From assembly GCA_004020365.1 (NCBI GenBank), contig SAQR01000019.1, positions 1 through 64,000 of the forward strand: a stretch of DNA of 64,000 nucleotides, written 5' to 3'. A program made the translations under genes and the position numbers. This document shows positions 17,636 to 26,681 of this stretch, in pieces. The stretch's first letter is position 1, and every line of letters begins with the position of its first letter. Source of the stretch: Mesorhizobium sp. Its GTDB lineage: Bacteria; Pseudomonadota; Alphaproteobacteria; Rhizobiales; Rhizobiaceae. Under the pieces are notes generated by a model. It saw only the letters and a list, made by a program, of their open reading frames with translations, searched no databases and was not told the origin of the DNA.

Positions 17636-18642
17636 CCCACAGCAGCCCAATCACCGCAGGCGCAGTGGCGCCAAAACGGGTTCTGAGCGATCTGCTACAA
17701 CCGGAGTGGGCTATCCTACCGGTCCTGGTCGTCGTCATGATCATCGGTGCCGCGCTGAATTCGGCCTTCCTTTCTTACGACAATTTCTATGGCGTGGTGC
17801 AGCAGGCCAGCGAGCTTGGAATTCTCACTATGGGCCTGACCGTGGTTCTCATCGCCGGCAAGTTCGACTTGTCGCTTGAATCCACTTTTGGACTAGCGCC
17901 GATGGTCGGAGTCTATTGCCTTCTCGACGCAGGCGGTAGTGGCCTGAACCTCGCAGACTCCCCGTTCTTGGCGCTTGTCGCGATCTTCCTGACGGGCGCA
18001 CTGATCGGTGCATTCAACGGCATTTTGGTGGTCTATCTCAAATTCAACGCGTTCATCGCCACCTTGGCCACTTTGATCCTGTTGCGCGGCATAAGCCTCG
18101 GGTTGACACGTGGTGAAACCCTTTCTGATTTGCCTTCGCTTCTGATCTATCCTGGAGAAGCGACTGTTCTGGGGGCGCCAGTCTCCTTTTTGGTCGCCCT
18201 CGGCTTGCTGGTCATTATCACTGTCTTCATGTCCCGCCACAGGATTGGCAGGATGCTCTACGCAGTTGGCGGCAACCCCCAGGCCGCTCGCGTCGCGGGT
18301 ATCCCGGTGGAGCGGATTCTGATGGGCGTATTCGTGGTAGCCGGCATGCTCGCAGCACTGGCAGGGTTGCTGCAGGCAGGACGAATTGCGTCAATCCCGT
18401 CGTCTCTCGGACAGAACCTGATCTTCAATGCGTTCGCAGCTGCCGTTTTGGGCGGAGTAAGTTTGAACGGCGGGCGCGGCACGATCGCTGGCGCGTGTGG
18501 AGGGGTGCTTCTGCTAGTTCTGATCCAGGACGTGTTGGTCCTGTCCCAAGTCCCCGCGTATTGGATTAATGCCACGACAGGCGGGATCATCCTCATTGCG
18601 CTCTTCATCAGCAAAATAAGCGGAGCCGACAAGGCAAATTGA
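17632..18642 (+). CDS. Sugar ABC transporter permease, RbsC family
   Basis: A 336-residue inner-membrane permease with multiple hydrophobic helices. It has the family segment LTVVLIAGKFDLSLESTFGL (about 62-81), a long conserved RIGRMLYAVGGNPQAARVAGI loop region, and GAVLGGVSLNGG-like residues late. The ATG overlaps the ATPase stop (17632-17635). With the preceding ATPase and the frameshifted binding protein it forms the first importer of the hydroxyquinol segment. The substrate is unknown, but the family carries sugars and polyols rather than aromatic acids. Confidence 0.9.
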   Translation: MTHSSPITAGAVAPKRVLSDLLQPEWAILPVLVVVMIIGAALNSAFLSYDNFYGVVQQASELGILTMGLTVVLIAGKFDLSLESTFGLAPMVGVYCLLDAGGSGLNLADSPFLALVAIFLTGALIGAFNGILVVYLKFNAFIATLATLILLRGISLGLTRGETLSDLPSLLIYPGEATVLGAPVSFLVALGLLVIITVFMSRHRIGRMLYAVGGNPQAARVAGIPVERILMGVFVVAGMLAALAGLLQAGRIASIPSSLGQNLIFNAFAAAVLGGVSLNGGRGTIAGACGGVLLLVLIQDVLVLSQVPAYWINATTGGIILIALFISKISGADKAN

Positions 18643-18675
18643 AACGGCCAACGGCGCGACACGGGAGAAAAGACG

Positions 18676-19398
18676 ATGCGTCTGAGGAATAAGGTGGCAC
18701 TCATAACCGGCGGAGCACGAGGCATAGGCAAGGCTACGGTGGAGCTGTTTGAGAGGGAAGGCGCGAAGGTCCACGTATGCGATCTCAGCTTCGATGACGA
18801 GCTCACCAGCAAGAACGTGGTTCGCCATAAGCTCGATGTTACAGATTTTGAGAATTGGACCGCCGTCGTGGAAGCCATCATCGGTGAGGATGGCAGGATC
18901 GATATCCTGTTCAACAATGCGGGGACGGTTCTGTCCTACGACGGGATCGCAGAAATCGCTATTGACGACTGGAACAAAGTCATTGCCATCAATCAGACTG
19001 GTCCATTCTACGGAATGAAAGTCGTCATTCCCCACATGAAGACAAATGGCGGCGGGTCAATTGTCAACACGTCGTCGATCTGGGGAATTGCCGGAGCGGC
19101 AGGCGTGTCCGCCTACACCGCATCCAAGGCCGCTGTCAGGCATATGAGTAAGAACGCTGCGCTGACGTATGTGGGCGACGGCATACGCGTCAATTCAATC
19201 CACCCAGGGATTATCAGCACGCCGATGATCGACGCCCAGGATTCGAGCATCACGGCGGCCATCGTCAATATCACTCCCATGAAGCGGCTCGGGAAACCGG
19301 AAGAAATCGCCTACGGCGCATTGTTCCTGGCCAGTGAAGAATCCAGCTTCATGACTGGCGCCGAGCTCGTCATTGATGGCGGCTACACCGCGCCATAG
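18676..19398 (+). CDS. Short-chain dehydrogenase/reductase
   Basis: A 240-residue classical SDR. The NAD(P)-binding TGGARGIGKA lies at about 10-20, an acidic residue after beta-2 (VCDL) suggests NAD preference, and NNAG lies near 80. The catalytic Ser is in NTSSIWG and YTASK holds Tyr and Lys near 150-154. GGAGAAAAG precedes the ATG. It is 33 bp after the permease gene and leads into the maleylacetate reductase/CoA-transferase run, so it likely oxidises a ring or polyol hydroxyl in the upper pathway. The substrate is not determinable. Confidence 0.9.
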   Translation: MRLRNKVALITGGARGIGKATVELFEREGAKVHVCDLSFDDELTSKNVVRHKLDVTDFENWTAVVEAIIGEDGRIDILFNNAGTVLSYDGIAEIAIDDWNKVIAINQTGPFYGMKVVIPHMKTNGGGSIVNTSSIWGIAGAAGVSAYTASKAAVRHMSKNAALTYVGDGIRVNSIHPGIISTPMIDAQDSSITAAIVNITPMKRLGKPEEIAYGALFLASEESSFMTGAELVIDGGYTAP

Positions 19399-19425
19399 TG
19401 CCGATCGAAAATCGGGAGATACACG

Positions 19426-19713
19426 TTGCTTTTTGTCGTTCACTGCCTTGACCGTGCAGATGCACTTCCGCGGCGTCTGGCAAATTACGACGCGCACAAG
19501 GCCTACCTTGCAAGCGGTTCCATTGCGACCGTGATCTCTGGACCGCTGGTCGCGGAGGACGGTGTGACCATGATCGGGTCACTCTTCGTTTTCTCGGCCA
19601 ACACAATCGAGGAGGTAAAAGCCTTCAACGCAGCAGATCCATTCGCCTCGGCCAATGTCTGGCAGAACGTGAACATCCACCCATTCCTGATGCGTGTGGA
19701 CAATCGCCTCTGA
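19426..19713 (+). CDS. YciI-family (YCII domain) small protein
   Basis: A 95-residue alpha/beta protein of the YCII superfamily: FVVHCLDRADALPRRLANYDAHKAYL, SGPLVAEDG, GSLFVFSANTIEEVKAF and a late DPFASANVW. Conserved His and Asp positions are present. The start is TTG at 19426, supported by GGGAG eight bases upstream and by the domain beginning at once. Some relatives dehalogenate chlorohydroquinone-type aromatics (TftG, in a chlorohydroxyquinol route) or isomerise muconolactone-like compounds. That fits the hydroxyquinol gene context, but the reaction here is unknown. Confidence 0.82.
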   Translation: MLFVVHCLDRADALPRRLANYDAHKAYLASGSIATVISGPLVAEDGVTMIGSLFVFSANTIEEVKAFNAADPFASANVWQNVNIHPFLMRVDNRL

Positions 19714-19729
19714 CGCGAAAGGAACAACA

Positions 19730-20788
19730 ATGAAGACCTTCGTCTATAACGGCCTACCCGCCCGAGTGATCTTCGGCTCCGGGACGATCTCGACGCTGCC
19801 GGAAGAGGTCGAACGGATGGGTTTGCAACGTGTCCTCGTGCTGGCGACGCCGCCGCAGGAGGCCGATGCCTTTCGCCTTGCCAAGTCAATCGGGGAGCGG
19901 GCGGCTGGCGTCTATGCAAAGGCGACAATGCATACGCCTGTTTCGGTCACGGAAGACGCGATGCGCGTGGTGGCCGATCTCAATGTCGACGGGCTGGTTG
20001 CAGTTGGAGGCGGCTCAACAACGGGGCTCGCCAAAGCAATCGCGCTGCGGACCGACTTGCCGCAGATCGTAGCCCCAACAACCTATGCCGGCTCGGAGAT
20101 GACGCCGATCCTGGGTGAAACCACGGACGGCGCGAAGATTACTCAGTCGAGCCCGAAGGTTCTGCCCGAGGTTGTCATCTATGACGTGGAACTCACGATG
20201 ACACTTCCCGCCGCTATGTCCGGAACAAGCGGTATGAACGCGATCGCTCACGCGGTTGAGGCTCTTTATGCGCGGGAAAGCAACCCTGTGGTCAGCTTGA
20301 TGGCGAAAGAAGCGATTGGTGCTCTTGCCAACTCTTTGCCGGTTATCGCGCTACGGCCGCAGGATCCGGAGGCGCGGTGGAAAGCGCTCTATGGCGCCTG
20401 GCTCTGTGGCATATGTCTCGGCTCAGTTGGAATGGCGCTGCATCACAAGCTCTGCCACACTCTGGGAGGCACCTTTGACCTGCCACATGCGGAGACCCAC
20501 ACGATCGTGTTGCCGCATGCGCTGGCCTACAACTCTCCTGCCATTCCGACAGTGATCGACAATTTGCGGGCCGTCCTGAAGGCCGATCCCGCGATGGCGC
20601 TCTATGACCTCGCCGGACAGATTGGGGCCAAACGTGCTCTTTCGGACATCGGCATGCCGCAGAGCGGGATCGACATCGCAACAGACCGTGCGCTCGCAAA
20701 TCCGTATTGGAATCCACGTGCCCTGGAGCGCGAGCCAATCAGGGAACTGATCGCCCGCGCTTATGCCGGAGAACCACCACAGGCTTGA
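19730..20788 (+). CDS. Maleylacetate reductase (iron-containing alcohol dehydrogenase family)
   Basis: A 352-residue enzyme that reduces maleylacetate to 3-oxoadipate with NAD(P)H in the cytosol. Fe-ADH features: VGGGSTTGLAKAIAL (dinucleotide binding, about 90-104), PTTYAGSEMTPI, metal-ligand-type histidines in NAIAHAVEALY and in HHKLCHTLGGTFDLPHAETH. The family signature LGGTFDLPHAETH is typical of maleylacetate reductases. The start at 19730 has AAAGGAACA upstream. It is the step after hydroxyquinol ring cleavage; the dioxygenase is at 31077 and the CoA-transferase genes follow directly. Confidence 0.93.
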   Translation: MKTFVYNGLPARVIFGSGTISTLPEEVERMGLQRVLVLATPPQEADAFRLAKSIGERAAGVYAKATMHTPVSVTEDAMRVVADLNVDGLVAVGGGSTTGLAKAIALRTDLPQIVAPTTYAGSEMTPILGETTDGAKITQSSPKVLPEVVIYDVELTMTLPAAMSGTSGMNAIAHAVEALYARESNPVVSLMAKEAIGALANSLPVIALRPQDPEARWKALYGAWLCGICLGSVGMALHHKLCHTLGGTFDLPHAETHTIVLPHALAYNSPAIPTVIDNLRAVLKADPAMALYDLAGQIGAKRALSDIGMPQSGIDIATDRALANPYWNPRALEREPIRELIARAYAGEPPQA

Positions 20789-20849
20789 AAATTGTGGGCG
20801 GATACTTCCTCGCCTTCGCGGGAGTAGGGCCGGTCCAAGAGGAGTTGGT

Positions 20850-21584
20850 ATGGACAAGACTATCGCGTCTCTTCGCGAAGCGGTGAGTGGTATTGAAGAC
20901 GGAATGACGGTGATGATCGGCGGCTTCGGAGGGTCCGGGGCACCAATCGAGCTGATCCACGCCTTGATCGACCGTTTCGTGCAAACCGGTCATCCGACGA
21001 ACTTGACGGTTGTGAACAACAACGCTGGCAACGGGCATGTTGGGCTCGCGGGCCTAATCGAGCAGGGAATGGTTTCCAAGCTGATTTGTTCGTTCCCGAG
21101 GTCGGCCGATCCGCGCGTTTTCACGGACCTCTATTTGGCCGGCAAGATCGAACTCGAACTCGTTCCGCAGGGGACACTCGCCGAACGCATTCGTGCGGGT
21201 GGCGCCGGCATCCCCGCATTCTATACGCCGACGGGATACGGAACGGACCTTGCGAAGGGCAAGCCGGTCGAGGAGTTTGAGGGCCGCCCCTACATCAGGG
21301 AGCGTTGGCTGAAGGCCGACTTCGCATTGGTAAAAGCGCATCTTGGCGACACGTTTGGCAACCTCACCTTCAACAAAGCCGCGCGCAACTTTAATCCGCT
21401 GATGTGTATGGCAGCCCAGACGACGATAGCCCAGGTGTCCTGTATTGTTCGCCCCGGAGATATCGACCCGGAGACCGTCGTGAGTCCCGGCATCTTTGTG
21501 CAAGGCCTTGTGGAGGTCGCGGAGCCGGTGCAAGAAGAGACGCTTAACCGGGCAAATGCTGTCTACCCGGGGGTTGTCCAATGA
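20850..21584 (+). CDS. pcaI: 3-oxoadipate CoA-transferase, subunit A
   Basis: The 244-residue alpha subunit of a heterodimeric CoA-transferase that moves CoA from succinyl-CoA to 3-oxoadipate. It contains the glycine-rich VMIGGFGGSGAP (about 22-33), TVVNNNAGNGH, GTLAERIRAGGAGIPAFYTPTG (as short family blocks) and NTFNKAARNFNP-like residues. GAGGAG lies seven bases before the ATG. The stop overlaps the subunit B start by 4 bp. It operates between maleylacetate reductase and the thiolase. Confidence 0.93.
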   Translation: MDKTIASLREAVSGIEDGMTVMIGGFGGSGAPIELIHALIDRFVQTGHPTNLTVVNNNAGNGHVGLAGLIEQGMVSKLICSFPRSADPRVFTDLYLAGKIELELVPQGTLAERIRAGGAGIPAFYTPTGYGTDLAKGKPVEEFEGRPYIRERWLKADFALVKAHLGDTFGNLTFNKAARNFNPLMCMAAQTTIAQVSCIVRPGDIDPETVVSPGIFVQGLVEVAEPVQEETLNRANAVYPGVVQ

Positions 21585-22249
21585 ACAAGTTGAACCCCAC
21601 TCAGATTGCGTGGCGCGCTGCCCAGGACATAGCTGATGGCGCATACGTGAACCTCGGCATAGGGCTCCCTGAGCTCGTCGCGCGCTTCCAGCCGCCCGGA
21701 CGACAAGCGATCTTTCATACCGAGAATGGAATCTTGGGTTTCGGCGAAGCTCCTGCAGCCGGACAAGAGGACTGGGATCTGATCAATGCTGGTAAGAAAG
21801 CAGTGACACTGAACCCAGGGACCGCCTTCTTCCATCATGCCGACAGCTTCGCAATGGTTCGTGGCGGCCATCTGGATGTCGCCATCCTCGGTGCCTACGA
21901 AGTGGCTGAAAATGGCGATCTAGCAAATTGGTCGACCGGGCCAAAAGGCGTTCCCGCCGTTGGTGGGGCCATGGATCTGGTCCACGGCGCCAAACGGGTA
22001 GCAGTGATTACAGACCACATCACGAAGGACGGTAATGCCAAACTCGTCAAGCGATGCACTCTGCCGCTCACCGGCGTCCAGTGCGTGACGCGCATATACA
22101 CCAGCCTCGCATTGATCGATATCGAGGACGCGCACTTCGTGCTTCGTGAAAAACTGTCGTCCATTTCACTCGACGAATTGCAAGCGCTGACTGGCGCTGA
22201 ATTGCACGTTGTCGGCGCGGTTGCCGACCTTATCGTTCCGGATGTTTGA
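21581..22249 (+). CDS. pcaJ: 3-oxoadipate CoA-transferase, subunit B
   Basis: The 222-residue beta subunit. The active-site glutamate lies in HTENGILGFG (about 46-55), and the family segments YVNLGIGLPELV and GGHLDVAILGAYEV are present. The start overlaps the pcaI stop (ATGA, 21581-21584), indicating coupled translation. With PcaI it activates 3-oxoadipate as the CoA ester in the cytosol. The thiolase gene begins 1 bp after this stop. Confidence 0.94.
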   Translation: MNKLNPTQIAWRAAQDIADGAYVNLGIGLPELVARFQPPGRQAIFHTENGILGFGEAPAAGQEDWDLINAGKKAVTLNPGTAFFHHADSFAMVRGGHLDVAILGAYEVAENGDLANWSTGPKGVPAVGGAMDLVHGAKRVAVITDHITKDGNAKLVKRCTLPLTGVQCVTRIYTSLALIDIEDAHFVLREKLSSISLDELQALTGAELHVVGAVADLIVPDV

Positions 22250-22250
22250 C

Positions 22251-23450
22251 ATGAGCGAAGCGTTTATCTGCGACTACATCCGCACGCCGATCGGCCGCTT
22301 CGGCGGCATGCTTTCATCGGTGCGAGCTGACGACCTCGGAGCCGTTCCGCTGAAGCAACTGATGAAGCGGCACGCGTCCCTCGACTGGCAAGCGGTGGAT
22401 GAGGTGATATTCGGCTGCGCAAACCAAGCTGGCGAAGACAATCGCAACGTCGCCAGAATGTCGTTGCTGTTAGCCGGACTACCTGAAACAGTGCCCGGAA
22501 CGACGATGAACCGCCTCTGCGGCTCAGGCATGGATGCTGTGATTACCGCGGCCCGTGCTATCAAGGCGGGTGAAGCTGACCTTGTGATCGCAGGGGGCGT
22601 GGAATCCATGTCGCGGGCGCCCTTCGTATTGCCCAAAGCAGAAACGGCATTCTCTCGGCATGCAGAGGTCCACGACACGACTATCGGTTGGCGCTTCGTC
22701 AATCCAGCGATGGCGGCGCGCTACGGTGTCGATTCGATGCCGCAGACTGGCCAGAACGTTGCGGACGATTTCGGGGTCAGTCGGGAGGATCAAGACCTGT
22801 TTGCGCTCGCTTCTCAGAACAAGGCGGCAAACGCTCAGTCGAACGGGCGCCTGGCACGTGAAATCACACCTGTTGTCGTTTCTCAGCGTAAGGGCGATCC
22901 CCTGATCGTCGACCGTGACGAACACCCTCGTGCCACGACCTTCGAAACCCTTTCCAAGCTGAAGCCCCTCTTCGACGGTGGCAGCGTGACAGCTGGCAAC
23001 TCTTCAGGAGTAAACGACGGCGCCGCGGCCTTGATCGTCGCAACCGAGACTGCCGCCAAGAAGAATGGTTTGACGCCGATTGCTCGCATCGTCGCCGGCG
23101 CTACCGCAGGCGTTTTGCCGCGGATTATGGGCATCGGGCCGGCACCCGCATCTCAGAAGTTGATGAGCCGGCTGGGCTTGGTAGCGGACGATTTCGACGT
23201 CATCGAACTCAACGAGGCTTTCGCCTCGCAAGGCTTGGCTACCCTTCGCGAACTGGGGATAGCTCCGAATGATGATCGGGTTAACCGCAATGGCGGTGCG
23301 ATCGCACTCGGTCACCCCTTGGGCATGTCGGGCGCCCGCATTGCCGGCACGGCCGCAATCGAAATGTCGCTGTCGGGCGGCAGGCGCGCACTCGCTACCA
23401 TGTGCGTCGGTGTCGGACAGGGAATCGCGGTGGCACTGGAGAGGGCATAG
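22251..23450 (+). CDS. pcaF: 3-oxoadipyl-CoA thiolase (acetyl-CoA acyltransferase)
   Basis: A 399-residue thiolase that splits 3-oxoadipyl-CoA to succinyl-CoA and acetyl-CoA. The nucleophilic Cys is in TMNRLCGSGMDAV (about 90), the His motif is GGAIALGHPLGMSGAR (about 350) and the second Cys is in ATMCVGVGQG (about 385). The start ATG 22251 follows the pcaJ stop directly. It completes the lower pathway from hydroxyquinol to TCA-cycle intermediates. Family resemblance to general acetyl-CoA acetyltransferases is strong; the assignment as PcaF rests on context. Confidence 0.93.
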   Translation: MSEAFICDYIRTPIGRFGGMLSSVRADDLGAVPLKQLMKRHASLDWQAVDEVIFGCANQAGEDNRNVARMSLLLAGLPETVPGTTMNRLCGSGMDAVITAARAIKAGEADLVIAGGVESMSRAPFVLPKAETAFSRHAEVHDTTIGWRFVNPAMAARYGVDSMPQTGQNVADDFGVSREDQDLFALASQNKAANAQSNGRLAREITPVVVSQRKGDPLIVDRDEHPRATTFETLSKLKPLFDGGSVTAGNSSGVNDGAAALIVATETAAKKNGLTPIARIVAGATAGVLPRIMGIGPAPASQKLMSRLGLVADDFDVIELNEAFASQGLATLRELGIAPNDDRVNRNGGAIALGHPLGMSGARIAGTAAIEMSLSGGRRALATMCVGVGQGIAVALERA

Positions 23451-23501
23451 GCAGTTGCCCCCAATGCTGGTCGTTCGTGCGATCCCGCGCGCCGAGATCG
23501 C

Positions 23502-24416
23502 TTAACTCGTCCAAATTCTTTCGTATTCGCCGGCGCGAAAGCGTTCGACCAGGAAATCTATGAACAAGCGGGTTCGTGTTGGAAGCATGACCTTCGTAGG
23601 AAACGCAATGTTCATGGTAAGGCGGGGCAAGTCCCAATCATCCAGAACCCTGACGAGTCGCCCGGCGTCAAGATCGGCCTGTATGATGTAGGCTGGCTGG
23701 GCCAGAATCCCCAAGCCGTTTCGCGCAGCCACACAGATCAACTGGCCATCATTTGCATTGATGATGCCGTCCACGTCGATCCTTACCTGGTCATCGCCCT
23801 TGCGGAAATTGAATTGGTTCCAGCTATCGGCGAGTGTGTAGAGAATGAGATCGTGCTGGGCCAAATCACTGGGATGGCGGGGAGTGCCGCGATGCTCCAA
23901 GTAGGCTGGAGACGCAGCCAAAAGACGCCGCGTCTCGGCAAGGCGCCTGATTGTAATGGAACTGTCCGCTTCGACACGGCGTGTTCTGATTGCGAGATCG
24001 AGGCCATTCTCGACGATGTCATAGTATCGGTTTGAGGACACGATATCGATAATGACGTTGGGGTATCGATCGCGAAACTGTTGCACGACAGGCATCAGAT
24101 GCAGCAGGGAAAATGAAAGAGAGGCTCCGACCCGCAGTCGACCGTTCGGGCTAGCCGCTTTTGCTGACACGTTTGCTTCGGCGTCCAGAAGGCTGTGCAT
24201 GATTTCCCGTGCCTGCCCGTAGAACTGCTCACCTTCGCTAGTGAGACTCAGTCGGCGGGTGGATCGCTGCACCAGGCGAACGCCAAGGCGTGTCTCCAAG
24301 TTCATTAGGTAGCGGCTTACGCTCGAAATAGACATTCCGAGCGTATCTCCTGCTCGAGTTAGGCTCGCTTCCTCCGCGATCCTTACGAACACGTCCAATT
24401 CGGTCCAGCGATCCAT
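23502..24416 (-). CDS. LysR-family transcriptional regulator
   Basis: A 304-residue regulator with the N-terminal helix-turn-helix (LDVFVRIAEEASLTRAGDTLGMSISSVSRYL, given here in part at about 6-37) and a substrate-binding effector domain typical of the CrgA-like branch. It is convergent with pcaF and divergent from the Dabb/SDR genes, with 108 bp between. It is the only regulator gene in the hydroxyquinol segment and so the likely activator or repressor. The effector could be hydroxyquinol or a ring precursor, as for other aromatic-pathway LysR proteins; this is inference. Confidence 0.92.
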   Translation of the reverse strand: MDRWTELDVFVRIAEEASLTRAGDTLGMSISSVSRYLMNLETRLGVRLVQRSTRRLSLTSEGEQFYGQAREIMHSLLDAEANVSAKAASPNGRLRVGASLSFSLLHLMPVVQQFRDRYPNVIIDIVSSNRYYDIVENGLDLAIRTRRVEADSSITIRRLAETRRLLAASPAYLEHRGTPRHPSDLAQHDLILYTLADSWNQFNFRKGDDQVRIDVDGIINANDGQLICVAARNGLGILAQPAYIIQADLDAGRLVRVLDDWDLPRLTMNIAFPTKVMLPTRTRLFIDFLVERFRAGEYERIWTS

Positions 24417-24486
24417 TTTTGCCCCCAGCGGGAAAGTATTTTCTCGTTGGCAGTCTTTATCGTCTCTACGGCAAATGCAATTCCTG

Positions 24487-24500
24487 CTGATGATAATCAG
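24487..24500. promoter_or_regulatory. Candidate LysR-type binding palindrome
   Basis: CTGAT-GATA-ATCAG, a dyad with 5-bp arms in the 108-bp divergent space between the LysR gene and the Dabb-domain gene. Short dyads with AT-rich centres are typical of LysR boxes. No experimental support. Confidence 0.35.
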
Positions 24501-24524
24501 TTGTCACACGCCTGAGAGGATCGG

Positions 24525-24914
24525 ATGGGTCTCCCCAGCATTGAAAACCGAACTGTTGGCGACTGTATAAAGCACATCGTCATGTGGAACGTTGCCGGCG
24601 TAAGCGAGACCGAGAAAGATCAGGCTGCCGCTGCAATAAAGTCGAGGTTCGAGGGCCTCAGGGGCCTCATTCCCGGGCTGCTCCACCTGGAAATCGGTGT
24701 GGATTTCAGCCGGGTATCCTACGCCTGCGATGTGGTCCTATATTCCGAGTTCAGCACCAAGGAAGCACTCGATGCATACGCCACCCACCCAGCTCATTTG
24801 AAAGTCCGAGATGAGTTGGAGGGTATGCGCATCGCGAGGCACCAAGTTGACTACGTCCAGGACGTAGAAGCAGTCGCCTCGTCGTCTGGGCGCGCGCTGT
24901 CAAGCGCTGTGTAA
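24525..24914 (+). CDS. Dabb (stress-responsive A/B barrel) domain protein
   Basis: A 129-residue protein whose core (about 15-110) is a ferredoxin-like dimeric alpha/beta barrel: IKHIVMWNV, GLLHLEIGVDFSR, DVVLYSEFSTKEALDAYATHPAH. These are the hallmark strands and the conserved histidine of Dabb proteins. GAGAGG lies before the ATG. The family includes small enzymes acting on cyclic or polyketide substrates as well as proteins of unknown role. It heads a rightward run with two SDRs and a zinc dehydrogenase, divergent from LysR. Function in the pathway is unknown. Confidence 0.82.
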   Translation: MGLPSIENRTVGDCIKHIVMWNVAGVSETEKDQAAAAIKSRFEGLRGLIPGLLHLEIGVDFSRVSYACDVVLYSEFSTKEALDAYATHPAHLKVRDELEGMRIARHQVDYVQDVEAVASSSGRALSSAV

Positions 24915-24986
24915 TCGCATACCGCCGTCGGACAGGCCTGGACGCTTAGCCTACTCGATCGCCGTTTCAAGATTGGAGGACACCCA

Positions 24987-25769
24987 ATGCCAACGGTCAC
25001 TTTCGGATTGCCCGACGTAGTCGTCATTACTGGCACCGGGTCCGGCCTTGGAAGTGAGATCGCGACTTTGCTGCTGGATTGTGGGTCGCAGGTCGTCGGA
25101 GTGGATCTGACATCGTCCGCATTGTCGCAACGTGAAGGCTACGCCCAGGTTACGGGTTCAGTTTCCGACCAGGCCACCTGGGCAAAGGTGCAAGACGCCA
25201 TCAATTCCGTCGGCTCCGGGAGGTTGGGTCTGGTTACCTCGGCAGCGATCCTGGACACGGGTCTCGTGCCGAACACAACCCCAGAGATTATCGCGCGTGC
25301 AATGGACGTTAACGTCACGGGCACTGCGCTTGCAATGGCCACGTTGATCCCGCTGATGGAGAAGAGAGGGGGCTCAGTCGTGGCGGTGGCATCGGTAAAT
25401 GCGGGATTGGCCGAGCAGCAATTGGCTGTCTACAACGCAACCAAAGCTGCGGTAAGGCAACTTGCTCGAACTGCAGCTCTGGACCATGCCCGCGCCGGCG
25501 TTCGCATCAATGTTCTCAGCCCCGGTCCTATGATGGCTGGACTGTTCAAGCGCCACCTGGAATCCGCCACCGATGGCGACAAATTCCTGGCGACCCGCTC
25601 GATCAGGCAGCCGGAGGGGAAGATTCTGGAGGCGGTCGAAGTCGCTCGGGCAGCGCTGTTCCTGCTGTCTGATGGCGCCCACGCAATCTTGGGTGCAGAC
25701 CTGGTCGCAGACGGTGGCCTGACTGCTGGCTTTGATTTTCGCACGGGAGCCGAAGGGGCTTCAGTCTGA
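24987..25769 (+). CDS. Short-chain dehydrogenase/reductase
   Basis: A 260-residue SDR. TGTGSGLGSE binds the dinucleotide (about 12-21), the Asp in VGVDL after beta-2 suggests NAD, the Ser lies in VAVASVNAG and YNATK (about 150-154) completes the catalytic triad. GGAGGACACCCA precedes the ATG. The C-terminal LGADLVADGG is typical. It is the first of two SDRs in tandem (23 bp apart). It may oxidise a polyol or dihydrodiol-like intermediate on the way to a trihydroxybenzene; the substrate is not known. Confidence 0.9.
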   Translation: MPTVTFGLPDVVVITGTGSGLGSEIATLLLDCGSQVVGVDLTSSALSQREGYAQVTGSVSDQATWAKVQDAINSVGSGRLGLVTSAAILDTGLVPNTTPEIIARAMDVNVTGTALAMATLIPLMEKRGGSVVAVASVNAGLAEQQLAVYNATKAAVRQLARTAALDHARAGVRINVLSPGPMMAGLFKRHLESATDGDKFLATRSIRQPEGKILEAVEVARAALFLLSDGAHAILGADLVADGGLTAGFDFRTGAEGASV

Positions 25770-25792
25770 GCGGCCCATAGGGAGGAAGAGCA

Positions 25793-26593
25793 ATGGAAAC
25801 TGGTCTCAAGGGTAAAGTTGCCTTTATCACTGGTGGTGCGAACGGAATTGGTCGGTCCACGGCCATGGCGTTCGCGAAGGAGGGTGCGCACGTCGGCATC
25901 CTGGATATTGATGAGGCCGAAATGCAGAAGGTAGCCGAGGCAGCCAAGGCTCTCGGGGTCACGGTGCATACAGCGGCAGGAGACCTTTCGACCGCGCGCG
26001 GCGTATCCGACGGCATGGACAAGTTGCTCGCCGCCTTTGGCAGCCGCATCGATATTCTGGTGAACAATGTCGGGTCGGGGGCGATCCGCTCCTTCGACGA
26101 CGTCGATGATGCCGCTTGGGATGCCACTCTAGCCCTGAATTTCATGAGCTACGTCCGCGCCATTCGCAAAGTATTGCCAATTCTTCGGGAAAAGGGTGGT
26201 GTGATCGTCAACAACGCATCCGATCTAGCCCGCCAACCCGAACCGGTGCCGATCGATTATTCGGTGTCGAAGGCCGCGGTGCTTTCACTGACCAAAGCGC
26301 TTGCTCGCGCGGAAGGCCCCAAGATCCGCGTCAACGCAGTGGCGCCAGGTCCCATCTGGACGCCGTTCTGGACGAAGCCAGGCGGGTTCGCCGAGACAAT
26401 GGGCAAGCATCACAAGATGGAGCCGCAAGCCGCCGTGGAGCATGAGATGAAGCTTCGCCAGCTGCCGCTCCAGCGGCTAGGCGATCCCGACGAGGTCGCC
26501 AACGTCCTCGTGTTCCTCGCTTCCGACCTTGCAAGCTTCGTGACTTCGGCAGTCTGGGGCGTCGATGGAGGATCGATCCGGTCAATTGTTTGA
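25793..26593 (+). CDS. Short-chain dehydrogenase/reductase
   Basis: A 266-residue SDR. TGGANGIGRS (about 12-21) binds the cofactor, the acidic ILDID end of beta-2 indicates NAD, NNVG lies near 90, Ser is in VNNASDLA and YSVSK (about 157-161) is the active site. A good GGAGGAAGAG site precedes the ATG. The insertion around 200-220 (GFAETMGKHHKMEPQ) is typical of SDRs with larger substrate loops. Part of the LysR-divergent run with Dabb and zinc-dehydrogenase genes. Confidence 0.9.
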   Translation: METGLKGKVAFITGGANGIGRSTAMAFAKEGAHVGILDIDEAEMQKVAEAAKALGVTVHTAAGDLSTARGVSDGMDKLLAAFGSRIDILVNNVGSGAIRSFDDVDDAAWDATLALNFMSYVRAIRKVLPILREKGGVIVNNASDLARQPEPVPIDYSVSKAAVLSLTKALARAEGPKIRVNAVAPGPIWTPFWTKPGGFAETMGKHHKMEPQAAVEHEMKLRQLPLQRLGDPDEVANVLVFLASDLASFVTSAVWGVDGGSIRSIV

Positions 26594-26681
26594 CGGGTGT
26601 AGCCGGGAGCGTTCCACGCGCAGCCAAATTACTTGAACGAAGGCTCCGCACCTCGGCGAACTCAGTGAAGGATAGTCTGAT